DNA of 64,000 bases. Source: Candidatus Melainabacteria bacterium. Lineage in GTDB: Bacteria > Cyanobacteriota > Vampirovibrionia > Obscuribacterales > Obscuribacteraceae. The stretch is taken from NCBI GenBank assembly GCA_003963305.1, contig RXJR01000004.1, positions 370,562 through 434,561 of the forward strand. Direction: 5' to 3'. A model generated the notes under the pieces. The model was not told the DNA's origin. It made no database searches and saw nothing but the letters and a program-made list of their open reading frames with translations. Positions 9,201 through 16,093 of this stretch are shown here, in pieces (the stretch's first letter is position 1; every line of letters starts with the position of its first letter). Made by a program: the position numbers and the translations under genes.

Positions 9201-10443
9201 GGCGAAAAATCTGATTGCATTCCTGCCGGCCGGAACCATAGACAGTGGCTTGAAGAATTTAAACGGCAGTATCAGCGGCAGTATCGAGATGAAAGGTCCG
9301 ACCACCGCCCCCGCTGTTAAAGGGTCAGTACACATCAACGATTTTGGCGTTCCGGCCTACAAACTCTTCCATGTCACAGGTGATGTCAGTTCAAACGAGT
9401 GGGTGACGGGAAACGCAGCGGCCGCTGATGAACGGCAATCAACTCCATTCGACGTCAATATCCAGTCCATGACTTTGAACAAACTGCCCGTAAAAGGTCT
9501 GAAAGGCAAACTGGTAGCGGGCTACTACACAAGCAAAACAAACGAGAAAGTGCGAAACATCTCACTGAAAGACATCACAGCCGATATCGCCAAAGGCAAA
9601 CTGAAAATGCGCGGATGGACAGCTCAGGATAAAGCGCTCTTCGGTGGCACAGCAGACTTGAGCGGTGTTGATGCCAATGTTCTCTTTACACAGTTGTTCG
9701 ACTTGCCCAACGAAATTACTGGAACACTGCAGTCGCATATCAGATTTCGAGCCGATATAAGCCCTGGCAAGAACGTTTACGACACACTGGAAGTACCGCC
9801 ACCAGATGAAAGTGACATGGTCAACCTGGGAGCTCATCAACCAAGCAGTTTCAAGCTGGAGAACGGCCGGGTCTCGCGTTTCAGCTTATTGCAAAGGCGA
9901 ATCGATCAGGCCAATCTCATCAAAGGCGGTCTGGTCGGGTTCAACATTAACAACTTCCTGCAGAGTGTTGCTCCTGTAAAGAACGGCAACTACAAAACAA
10001 TCGCCGGAACCTTCGTTCTAAAACCGGGACTGAAAGTTGTGTTTGGCAATGCTGACCCTGATATGGCCCGCTTTGGACCGGTTGAATTCAACGGTGATGA
10101 GCTGCGTATGCGCTCTTCCGGAAACATAGACTTCAAACAGGACACCTTGAAGGTAGATGTTGTGGGCAACATTCCCCGCACATCCACTCGAGGTTTCTTA
10201 GGCAAGGTCGGACCGATGTTCAGCATCGGCGGCATCCTGGACGTTCTTGATGGGTTGCCTATCGTGCCTAATGTCTGGCCTGATAATAAACCGCGGGCAT
10301 TCAGCTTCAAGATATCGGGCACGCTCGACAATCCAAATGGCATGAACAAATCAATTTATGACTCATTCAAGTGGTTACCGAATCAAAAGGATGCAACGCC
10401 TCACCCGACACTGGCAGGTGCCAATACTTCGGCCAGCGGTTAG
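6253..10443 (+). CDS. Large AsmA/TamB-like envelope protein
   Basis: A 1396-residue protein with one N-terminal membrane helix (WGWIVGVVLLVGVVGYLTG, about residues 20-38) followed by a very long beta-rich region. The N-terminal part resembles AsmA domains (RLESVISENMNRQVHLGSVR, VEAGRTEIAVALIPLI). The C-terminal 200 residues resemble the AsmA-like/DUF3971 end (NFLQSVAPVKNGNYKTIAG and a terminal glycine-rich FSIGGILDVLDGLP). Known members bridge inner and outer membranes as lipid-transport tubes. Residues of about 425-700 hold three diverged copies of a unit of about 120 residues, recognisable by IDLSDVKTLL / IDLSNVKMAM and LYGRI / LYGVV. The start is a TTG at 6253 with TGAGGGTGAT upstream. Likely role: phospholipid or lipid A traffic to the outer membrane. 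Confidence 0.8.
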   Translation: MIDLQSQTSERATRSPRKQWGWIVGVVLLVGVVGYLTGQYYLRKVLSTWSRARLESVISENMNRQVHLGSVRWSVGLPGIIFHADKITINELNGKPFVEAGRTEIAVALIPLIRSKELMLSNLNFTNPEIWATRLSNTKWNFSDLPELPALKDLSHLGVHAGRVHITDIRRPKMQLDFESIEAKMDRPFYRKGWPFAISMDLKHPSFTTHFEIDGTGHGDPKLWKDNQFAFNAKVKDLVLADFEDFTGPLSLPDIGSPINATFSGEGIPNQGIKAKTSIETPKFTLSAQKIEETGPLPFLPDKDGVPVPFDRADLKVTNVHFEYPQGKLAVKSLNGEIHLTREKLAFEKTKGRLGHSEFEADGWVDANRKADIRYHGKHIQLDEVRQTLDALKIPAPDVVHQPMYGTVKEALMTLQGDLTGNSGSPRITLNATPEKLYYMPREPQRLFELGGGKVDYNGTTATFTNLTGKLGRGSFSLDGTSELSEKGKVDVRVASNDIDLSDVKTLLKEAKIDSPLVNEQTLYGRIRSARGEVKGSLKNPSIALKVVPINLYYQPTNSKTRIFEVNGGEIGIVNQSLDFRDTSGTLGNGKFWLNGSVGASPSAPVNVKIRAENIDLSNVKMAMQAMKVQSPLLAEQLLYGVVKKVDLSLSGSPKVPTISMTALPKDITYQPLGSSRAVHLMNGKVIYDKDTLSLQDVDVSSPRSRLRTSLSINNLSKATSSISSFSVDTPNFDLSDLHSYLAAANTPKPIRDRYLKEMSDFNITPPKGKVRGHVAINVNGGNVTATGDMSFDEVAARVSGFPISHVKGHFLTAGKNLNIDSITGNLGKTDFNASGSVTNFTDKTTKAYNIKVLTHIDLNDFFNVMGQKQDQQARELVSSGPLPITAQLTGTEKTVTAVFQGSVPANQEFSFVGPFGTLSKPKTEPATASGTLMLQDNKITLQNVQLQAGIAIIRINGVYNSPTSEDRAPNIDITLDLPNPIQAKNLIAFLPAGTIDSGLKNLNGSISGSIEMKGPTTAPAVKGSVHINDFGVPAYKLFHVTGDVSSNEWVTGNAAAADERQSTPFDVNIQSMTLNKLPVKGLKGKLVAGYYTSKTNEKVRNISLKDITADIAKGKLKMRGWTAQDKALFGGTADLSGVDANVLFTQLFDLPNEITGTLQSHIRFRADISPGKNVYDTLEVPPPDESDMVNLGAHQPSSFKLENGRVSRFSLLQRRIDQANLIKGGLVGFNINNFLQSVAPVKNGNYKTIAGTFVLKPGLKVVFGNADPDMARFGPVEFNGDELRMRSSGNIDFKQDTLKVDVVGNIPRTSTRGFLGKVGPMFSIGGILDVLDGLPIVPNVWPDNKPRAFSFKISGTLDNPNGMNKSIYDSFKWLPNQKDATPHPTLAGANTSASG

Positions 10444-10571
10444 TCTCAGCAGACCGGATTGAAAAAATTGAGAAATTGTTGTTATTGCACGATTGTGCCC
10501 CGATCTTCGAAACACCACAGAGACGCGAAGCGTCTATTCTATTCAGCCTTTCTACGCAACGGAGTCTCGAG

Positions 10572-11021
10572 ATGAGAAATTGGTTTATTGCAACAACTTT
10601 GAGTGCCGTTCTACTGAGTGGTTGCTCAGGAGCATTCGAGAATAAAGCACCTCACGTTGCTGTAGAAGTGCAATCTACGTCTGACGCGCTGTTCGATACC
10701 GACGTCTTAAAAGCAAAAGAGCCGGTGCTCGTAGACTTCTACGCCACCTGGTGTCCACCTTGCAAACGCATGGCGCCGATTGTCGACGAAGTCGCCGAAC
10801 AGTTCCAGGGCAAAGTAAAAGTCTTGAAAGTAAATATTGATGAAAACCCCGGGCTCGCTCGAGCGCTCGGGATCGAATCAATACCGACCCTGGTCGTCTT
10901 TAAAGATGGGCATCCGGTCCAGGCAAACGTCGGTCTCCTGCCCAAATCTGAAATTATCTCGATGGTAGAGAGTGCCTTAACGCCGAACCTGGCTGAACAG
11001 GGTACGAAAACACCCTTATAG
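10572..11021 (+). CDS. Thioredoxin-fold lipoprotein
   Basis: From the ATG at 10572 (GGAG at 10561) the protein is 149 residues. A signal peptide ends in the lipobox LLSGC (lipidated Cys18), followed by a complete thioredoxin fold with DFYATWCPPCKRMAP (Cys61/Cys64), the cis-proline loop in SIPTLVVFKDG and the final helix. The active site is WCPPC rather than the WCGPC of cytoplasmic thioredoxin. It is predicted to be anchored in the envelope, where it would reduce or exchange disulfides of exported proteins or of c-type cytochrome or peptidoglycan enzymes; the partner is unknown. The frame is open upstream to 10371, overlapping the AsmA-like gene, but that start would bury the signal peptide. 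Confidence 0.85.
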   Translation: MRNWFIATTLSAVLLSGCSGAFENKAPHVAVEVQSTSDALFDTDVLKAKEPVLVDFYATWCPPCKRMAPIVDEVAEQFQGKVKVLKVNIDENPGLARALGIESIPTLVVFKDGHPVQANVGLLPKSEIISMVESALTPNLAEQGTKTPL

Positions 11022-11112
11022 AGAAACGGACCGGGCAAGATTTTATATTACATTCGCTGTCAATCGGCGAATTTATGCGTCATCCTTAAGACACAACTCC
11101 AGGAGGTGTTAC

Positions 11113-11241
11113 ATGAGCGATCAAGCAACCAAAGACAAAGAAGAAGTCAAAAAGGAAGAGAAACAGCCTGCTCAGCAGCAAGAAAAGAAAGAAGAGCAAG
11201 CTAAAAAACCAAACTCGGGCGGCTGCTGCGGCGGTCACTAA
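11113..11241 (+). CDS. 42-residue Lys/Glu/Gln-rich protein ending in GGCCGGH
   Basis: A short gene with an ideal ribosome binding site (AGGAGG at 11101-11106) placed 6 bases before ATG 11113. The product begins MSDQATKDKEEVKKEEK, continues with charged and Gln-rich sequence without hydrophobic residues, and ends SGGCCGGH. A Cys-Cys pair flanked by glycines with a terminal His is a plausible soft-metal site (Cu, Zn, Ag) or redox site, but no function is established. It follows the thioredoxin lipoprotein by 91 bases and precedes a hairpin terminator, so it may be co-transcribed or stand alone. The perfect Shine-Dalgarno argues strongly that it is translated. Confidence 0.7.
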   Translation: MSDQATKDKEEVKKEEKQPAQQQEKKEEQAKKPNSGGCCGGH

Positions 11242-11327
11242 TTGACTGTCCGTTCATCGAAGCCTGAGAAAGCTTCTTTGATCGGTATCTATTCCATCGA
11301 GTGCGATGGGTGAGTTATACAAGTGAA

Positions 11328-11353
11328 AGGCGCGGTCTGAGACTGCGCCTTTT
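11328..11353 (+). terminator. Rho-independent terminator
   Basis: AGGCGCGGTCT pairs with AGACTGCGCCT (one G-T wobble, very tight loop) and is followed by a short T run. It lies 87 bases after the 42-residue gene, so it would end the thioredoxin/small-protein transcript. Confidence 0.6.
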
Positions 11354-11402
11354 GCTCGTCGGCGCCTCTTTGAGCGCCCATGCCTTCTGCCTGTAAGCGC
11401 GG

Positions 11403-11720
11403 TCAGGCAGCTTCCAGGTTGCTCGCATCTGCCTGAACAGCTGCTTCGAAAATTAAGATGCCGTCTTCTGCATCTTCTACAAAATGAATGAATTCGCGAA
11501 ATTGAACTTTCAAAACTCTTTTCAAATCTATCGGCAATTCGTGAACATCAGCCACAAAGGTCTGGAATCTCACTGTGTTCATATTCGGCACCTCGACTAA
11601 TTCAAACATTATCGACGCCACGCAAATATTCAAGTTCCTGAGTGTTATGCACTGTTTCTGAATCAATGTGGAAGATTGTGCCTTAATCGGAAACTGAATC
11701 GACACCGCCTCCGTCACCAT
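11403..11720 (-). CDS. Hypothetical protein, about 105 residues
   Basis: An open frame on the minus strand from ATG 11720 (open further to 11792, just overlapping the divergent gene start). The product alternates beta-like hydrophobic stretches (ITLRNLNICVASIMFELVEV) with VHELPIDLKRVLKVQF and ends acidic. The pattern resembles a small regulatory beta-barrel such as a PilZ-type fold, but no diagnostic motif is present. No convincing ribosome binding site precedes the ATG. It is kept because the stretch is otherwise empty and the composition is protein-like. Expression is unproven. Confidence 0.4.
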   Translation of the reverse strand: MVTEAVSIQFPIKAQSSTLIQKQCITLRNLNICVASIMFELVEVPNMNTVRFQTFVADVHELPIDLKRVLKVQFREFIHFVEDAEDGILIFEAAVQADASNLEAA

Positions 11721-11790
11721 TGCCGGTGCAATTTTTAAAACGCAAATATATAGCGACGGGTCGGTCCCGTCGCAAAGTGGAGGAACTTTC

Positions 11791-12330
11791 ATGGCTAAGC
11801 TATTAACGGCGATTTTCCGCAGTCGCGCCGCAGCAATGACTGCAGTTGAAGATCTGATTCGACATGGTTTTTCTCAGGACGACATCAGTCTGCTCATGTC
11901 TGAAACGACACGCGGACGTGAGTTCATGGTTGATGAATCAACCAAAGCTCCTGAAGGATTGGCAACCGGTGCGGCTGTAGGTGGCGCGCTCGGCGCCATC
12001 GCTCTTGGCTTGACCGCAACAGGCCTGGTGGCTGCCCCGGCGATTGGCTTATTCGCAGCCGGTCAATGGTTGGCGATGCTGGCTGGTTTCGGAGCAGGCG
12101 CGCTGGGAGGAGGGCTTTTGGGCGGTCTGGTCGGGCTCGGCATCCCCGAACACGAAGCCGAACTTTATCGTGGCGAACTCGAGAAGGGTGGCATCCTGCT
12201 GGGAGTTTATGCAGAAAAGGACGACGACAGAACCAAAGAAGCACATCGGCTGCTTGAGGCAAACGGTGGAGAGCATGTAAAAGCTGAGTTCGTCAAAGAC
12301 GAAGCGCGCCGCATCGAAAAGGTGCGCTAA
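11791..12330 (+). CDS. Glycine-zipper membrane-associated stress-like protein
   Basis: A 179-residue protein. The N-terminal 45 residues (LTAIFRSRAAAMTAVEDLIRHGFSQDDISLL) form the alpha/beta unit seen in general-stress proteins of the YflT/GSP17M type. Residues of about 57-115 are a long Gly/Ala-rich hydrophobic stretch (GLATGAAVGGALGAIALG ... AGALGGGLLGGLVGLG) typical of glycine zippers that pack as paired membrane helices. The C-terminal part repeats an alpha/beta unit with GGILLGVYAEKDD and HRLLEANGGEHV. Function is not established; relatives are often induced by stress and thought to sit at membranes. The ATG at 11791 has GTGGAGGAAC upstream. A strong terminator follows. Confidence 0.75.
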   Translation: MAKLLTAIFRSRAAAMTAVEDLIRHGFSQDDISLLMSETTRGREFMVDESTKAPEGLATGAAVGGALGAIALGLTATGLVAAPAIGLFAAGQWLAMLAGFGAGALGGGLLGGLVGLGIPEHEAELYRGELEKGGILLGVYAEKDDDRTKEAHRLLEANGGEHVKAEFVKDEARRIEKVR

Positions 12331-12355
12331 GCCAACCATATTGCAACAATGAAAG

Positions 12356-12384
12356 AAGCCACCTGGAATACAGGTGGCTTTTTT
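12356..12384 (+). terminator. Rho-independent terminator
   Basis: AGCCACCTG, loop GAATA, CAGGTGGCT, then TTTTTT: a perfect 9-bp stem with a T run, 26 bases after the glycine-zipper gene. Confidence 0.92.
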
Positions 12385-12433
12385 CTCTTAGCTTTGCACC
12401 AGGGCGGAAATGACCCGGTCGCAAACAAGCTTT

Positions 12434-13429
12434 CTACTTTTCTTGCGGCTGTGGCACTTTAGCAACTATCTTGCCGCGCACATGACGCATGGAAAGACGT
12501 ACCAGAGCATCCGGAATATCTTCCAGATTTACAACCTCTTCCACCATCGGCTTGACCTGACCTTTGGCAACGAGATTACCGAACTCCATTCCGATCTTTG
12601 CAAGATCATCAAGAGCTTGTGTGTCATTGGCCGCGTAGGCGCCACCAAGTGCAATTTCGTGCACTGAAAAGGCTTTTTCACCAGCGCCGACTTTAGTGAT
12701 GTCCGGCATACCGGCGACACAGGCGATGGCTCCATTGAAGGCAAGCATCTCGAGCGCTTCTGTGGCGCTGGCGCTGCTTACAGTATCGACGATGTAGTCA
12801 ACACCGCGACCCTGCGTGATTTCATCGACGGCGTGCTTAACGTTCTCGGTTTGATAATCGATGATTTCAGTAGCACCGAGGTTCTTGACGAAGTTAACAT
12901 TGTGCTTGGAGCAAGTCGTGATGATTTTCAGCCCGGCAAGCTTGGCCAGCTGAACTGCAAAACCGCCCACGCCTCCAGCTCCACCGAGAATGAGGATTGT
13001 TTTGTCTTTCTGCACATGCAGCTTTCTGTGCAGCGCTTGATATGCGGCAAAACCGGCACACGGCAAAGCAGCTGCATCGGTATAAGACAGACCGTCGGGC
13101 AACCAGGACAATGTGCGCGTGGTGACGATGGCATATTGGCTGTAGCCACCCGGCTTCGAAAGGTCGCCGTGATAATAGACTGGGTCTCCAGGTTGCCATT
13201 CATCGACACCTTTGCCAACGGCATCAATGACACCGGCTACGTCGAGCCCGAGGATCATTGGATAGTCCCAACCTGGGTAGCCTGACGCAGCGAGTTTGTA
13301 ATCAACAGGATTGAGACCGACTGCATAAACTTTGACGCGGACCTCACCAGGACCTGGTTTTGGTTGCTCAACGTCTGATGTATAAAGTGATTCCGGTGTA
13401 CCGGGCTTATCGAGGACTAGTGCTTTCAT
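12434..13429 (-). CDS. Zinc-independent MDR oxidoreductase (quinone oxidoreductase-like)
   Basis: A 331-residue medium-chain dehydrogenase/reductase. The GroES-like N-terminal half includes AVGLNPVDYKLAASG and LGLDVAGVIDAVG. The Rossmann half has the NADPH-binding loop LILGGAGGVGGFAVQLAK. The Cys/His ligands of zinc alcohol dehydrogenases are absent, placing it with the quinone oxidoreductase/zeta-crystallin-like enzymes that reduce quinones or alpha,beta-unsaturated carbonyls with NADPH. The start is ATG 13429. A perfect 7-bp inverted repeat about 50-75 bases upstream could be an operator. It looks like a free-standing detoxification gene. Confidence 0.88.
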   Translation of the reverse strand: MKALVLDKPGTPESLYTSDVEQPKPGPGEVRVKVYAVGLNPVDYKLAASGYPGWDYPMILGLDVAGVIDAVGKGVDEWQPGDPVYYHGDLSKPGGYSQYAIVTTRTLSWLPDGLSYTDAAALPCAGFAAYQALHRKLHVQKDKTILILGGAGGVGGFAVQLAKLAGLKIITTCSKHNVNFVKNLGATEIIDYQTENVKHAVDEITQGRGVDYIVDTVSSASATEALEMLAFNGAIACVAGMPDITKVGAGEKAFSVHEIALGGAYAANDTQALDDLAKIGMEFGNLVAKGQVKPMVEEVVNLEDIPDALVRLSMRHVRGKIVAKVPQPQEK

Positions 13430-13480
13430 CTACGAACTCCGAATCTCATGTGAGGAACATCATTTTAACGGTAGATATTG

Positions 13481-13502
13481 GAACGACATGCAGGAGTCGT
13501 TC
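13481..13502. promoter_or_regulatory. Inverted repeat, possible operator of the oxidoreductase gene
   Basis: GAACGAC, 8-base spacer, GTCGTTC: perfect 7-bp arms. It lies in the divergent intergenic region, 52-73 bases before the minus-strand MDR start, where a repressor would act. On the plus strand it is followed by TTTCTTTATTTT, so a terminator is formally possible, but no plus-strand gene ends here. Confidence 0.4.
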
Positions 13503-13709
13503 TTTCTTTATTTTGCAATGGATTAGGAAACTTGCACGAAAATCATGCCAGCGATAAAAACAGCTTCAATAGACACTTTCAGCAAATTTCGTAAAAATTG
13601 TAGAAGTTCAAAATGTTAAGAGTTAAGAACTGACAACTGGCTGTGCGACTGCTGAAAACTCCTGACTATATGGTTTAAGGGGAGAAAAATTTTTCTGGAG
13701 TGACGACGA

Positions 13710-14666
13710 GTGCGATATCTCGCTTACGAAAAATCAAGAGTGCTTCCCAATATCATCGTTGATGGGAAGGCAAACGAAGGGACAGTACTGACTCTGTCGC
13801 ACTGGCCAGGAAACAGCACGCCACAAGAGTTCAAGGCAGACCTCTCTGCCGAAATAGTATTCGACTATCTGCTGAACGCCGCGGAGGGCGCGAAAGCTGA
13901 GATAGTCTCGAACAATCATTTTGATGCTGACGGATTAGTGGGACTGTACACGCTTCTCAACCAGAATGAGGCAATGGCTCGTAAAGACTTACTTCTGGAT
14001 ATAGCCGGTGCGGGTGATTTTGAAATTTATAGAGACAGAGATGCGGCGCGAATTAGTTTTGTGCTGGATGCCTGGCATAACCCCAAATCGTCGCCACTAA
14101 AAACCAGCATTTTTTCCGAAAGTTACGACACCGTCACAGACATACTGTACGAAGAACTGCTGCCACGCTTCGAAAGAATTGTAGAAAAGATCAACTCATT
14201 TGAAAAATTCTGGAGAGAACAGGACGATTTACTCGACGAAAGCGAAGCGGCATTTCGCAAAGGTACATACAGACTGACTGAAATACCGGAATTAGACCTG
14301 GCAATTGTGACCATGCCTGATTCCAACAGAACTCCAGACAAATCCGTGCACCGCATGGCTGTTCACAATCTGACCAGTTGCATGCGCATACTTTTGATGC
14401 AGGAGACAAATTTCCAGCTCTATTATCGCTACGAAACATGGGTTGACTATCAATCACGAAAGACCGTCCCCCGGGTAGATTTGCAAGATTTAGCCGAAAG
14501 TCTTTCTAAGCAAGAGTCGATGGACGGCAGATGGACTTTCGGTGGTATAAATGACATCGTGCCGATTTTGCGCTTATCAGGCGATATTCAAAGCAAGATC
14601 ACACCCGAAAGTTTTCGCAGCCAGGTGCTGGCGTTTCTTGCGCAGCAAAAGAACGTCGACTCATAA
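13710..14666 (+). CDS. Unknown protein with DHH-like NHFDADGL motif (DUF6687-like)
   Basis: A 318-residue soluble protein starting at GTG 13710. A conserved-looking core is LTLSHWPGNSTP and IVSNNHFDADGLVGLYTLL; the NHFDADG stretch recalls the DHH-type Asp/His metal site of phosphoesterases (for example SDxDADG of RecJ-like enzymes), although the remaining DHH motifs were not found. From memory this resembles an uncharacterised family (DUF6687), and I cannot verify that here. A helical segment (ERIVEKINSFEKFWREQDDLLDE) and a C-terminal domain with a possible substrate pocket follow. The HD-domain hydrolase gene follows after 20 bases, so the two probably act together, perhaps on a nucleotide or phosphate ester. 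Confidence 0.7.
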   Translation: MRYLAYEKSRVLPNIIVDGKANEGTVLTLSHWPGNSTPQEFKADLSAEIVFDYLLNAAEGAKAEIVSNNHFDADGLVGLYTLLNQNEAMARKDLLLDIAGAGDFEIYRDRDAARISFVLDAWHNPKSSPLKTSIFSESYDTVTDILYEELLPRFERIVEKINSFEKFWREQDDLLDESEAAFRKGTYRLTEIPELDLAIVTMPDSNRTPDKSVHRMAVHNLTSCMRILLMQETNFQLYYRYETWVDYQSRKTVPRVDLQDLAESLSKQESMDGRWTFGGINDIVPILRLSGDIQSKITPESFRSQVLAFLAQQKNVDS

Positions 14667-14686
14667 CTGCTGCAGGAGGAGTCAGA

Positions 14687-15373
14687 ATGGGAGCGATTGA
14701 ATTGGAAACTGCTCACACCACGAAGCAAAAGGAAATCATTGAGCGCACTGAAGAATTTGTTCGGGAGACCCTGAAAGCAGATTCTACCGGGCATGACTGG
14801 TGGCACATCAATCGCGTCCGCAATGTGGCAGTGAAACTTGCCAGAGCCGAAGGAGCAGATCCGTTCATAGTGGAACTGGCAGCATTATTGCATGACATTG
14901 CCGATTGGAAGTTTCACGGCGGTGACATCACGGCTGGTGCCACTAAATCTCGCCAGTGGCTCAGTTCCATTGGTGTCGATGAAACAACACAGGCTCGCGT
15001 TGCGCAGATCATTCTCACAGTCTCTTTTAAAGGCGCTGGTGTAAAAAACGAAGTCGATACGCTGGAAGGTCAAGTCGTTCAGGATGCCGACCGAATCGAT
15101 TCACTCGGTGCAATAGGAATCGCGCGCACTTTCGCGTATGGCGGGCACTTCAACCGCATCATGTACGATCCCGAGCAGAACCCCGTACAACATGAGACTT
15201 TCGAGCAATACAAGTCAAGCACTGGAACGACCATAAACCATTTCTATGAGAAGCTGCTCTTGCTCAAAGACAGATTAAATACAAAAGCAGCCAGAGACAT
15301 GGCTCAAAATCGGCATCAGTTCATCGAGCAGTTTCTGGAGCAGTTTTACGATGAGTGGGAGGGGCGGAAATAA
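14687..15373 (+). CDS. HD-domain phosphohydrolase
   Basis: A 228-residue protein of the YedJ-type HD family: first metal ligand in GHDWWHINRVRNVA, the HD pair in ALLHDIADWKFHGG, and the late Asp in QDADRIDSLGAIGIARTFAYGG. These enzymes hydrolyse phosphomonoesters, often nucleotides, using a divalent metal; the true substrate is not known for most. The ATG at 14687 follows GGAGGAG. It lies 20 bases after the preceding unknown gene and is probably cotranscribed with it. The 81 bases downstream hold the shared element that drives the DUF47 gene. Confidence 0.88.
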   Translation: MGAIELETAHTTKQKEIIERTEEFVRETLKADSTGHDWWHINRVRNVAVKLARAEGADPFIVELAALLHDIADWKFHGGDITAGATKSRQWLSSIGVDETTQARVAQIILTVSFKGAGVKNEVDTLEGQVVQDADRIDSLGAIGIARTFAYGGHFNRIMYDPEQNPVQHETFEQYKSSTGTTINHFYEKLLLLKDRLNTKAARDMAQNRHQFIEQFLEQFYDEWEGRK

Positions 15374-15375
15374 TC

Positions 15376-15435
15376 GAATTACTCAAATTTTATTGCCTGA
15401 AAGAGCAAGCTCGGAGGAAAAACGGCAATAATCTA
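15376..15435 (+). promoter_or_regulatory. 60-bp element shared by the DUF47 and PiT genes, copy 1
   Basis: The left block, from GAATTAC through CAAATTTTATTGC (15376-15396), and the right block GCAATAATCTA (15425-15435) are separated by exactly 28 bases. The same blocks with the same spacing occur before the PiT gene at 17442-17501. TTATTGC and GCAATAA form an inverted repeat. Within the left block TTACTCA and TTATTGC recur 11 bases apart, the period of Pho boxes. TAATCT (15429-15434) may be a -10 box. Regulation by phosphate is inference. Confidence 0.65.
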
Positions 15436-15454
15436 GGTATCCGCGAGGCTCGCC

Positions 15455-16093
15455 ATGTCACCGTCTGTCGATAAATCAAGTTGGTTTGCCAGAGTATTTG
15501 AACCGAAGACCGACTTCTTCGCCCTGCTGAACATACAGTCAGCCACCACCCTTGACGGCATTATCGCGCTGGAACAGTGGATCAATGAAGGAACATTCGA
15601 TCGCTGCCAGAAAGTGCGCGATCTGGAAAACGATGCAGACGAGCACAAACTCGAGCTCGAGCGCAAATTAGTTGAATCCTTTGTCACGCCTTTCGATAGA
15701 GAAGACATCCACGATCTCTCAGTCAAACTCGACGAAGTGATTAACGGAGCAAAAGCAACAGTTCGCGAAATGGAAGCCCTCGATTTCAAAAGCTCCGATC
15801 CATTTCTCAAGGAGATGGCAGCCACTCTCGTTGAAGGAACTCGCTGCTTGAATCAGGCTTTCAACCACCTGCAAAATAATTCGACGGAAGCCTCCAATCA
15901 AGCCAGCCTGGCAAGGAAATCGGAAAAGCGGTTCGCCAAAATCTACAGGCAAGCGATGAAAAATCTATTTACTCTCGATGACTTCAAAACACTTTTGAAG
16001 ACACGCGAAGTCTATATCTGTATGGTGTCATGTGCCACAAAAATCGATATCGTTGGCGAGAAGTTATTACACGTCATCGTCAAGACGAGCTAG
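15455..16093 (+). CDS. DUF47/PhoU-like Pit accessory protein
   Basis: A 212-residue all-helical protein of the DUF47 (PhoU_div) family. Diagnostic features are the N-terminal PKTDFFALLN, the first helical pair with DLENDADEHKLELERKLVE, and TPFDREDIHDLSVKLDEVINGAK, the classic DUF47 motif. Members sit next to PiT-type phosphate transporters and modulate them or sense phosphate status. Here the PiT gene is 1.4 kb downstream on the same strand, separated by an antisense SUKH-ankyrin gene whose 3' end overlaps this one by 14 bases. Both phosphate genes keep the same upstream element, so they likely respond together. The ATG at 15455 has no strong Shine-Dalgarno directly upstream; a GGAGG occurs farther up at 15412. 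Confidence 0.9.
   Translation: MSPSVDKSSWFARVFEPKTDFFALLNIQSATTLDGIIALEQWINEGTFDRCQKVRDLENDADEHKLELERKLVESFVTPFDREDIHDLSVKLDEVINGAKATVREMEALDFKSSDPFLKEMAATLVEGTRCLNQAFNHLQNNSTEASNQASLARKSEKRFAKIYRQAMKNLFTLDDFKTLLKTREVYICMVSCATKIDIVGEKLLHVIVKTS

Noticed and set aside
11731-11792. Longer start of the minus-strand hypothetical gene, to 11792
   Set aside because: It would overlap the divergent glycine-zipper gene start and its ribosome binding site; the shorter ATG start is more plausible.
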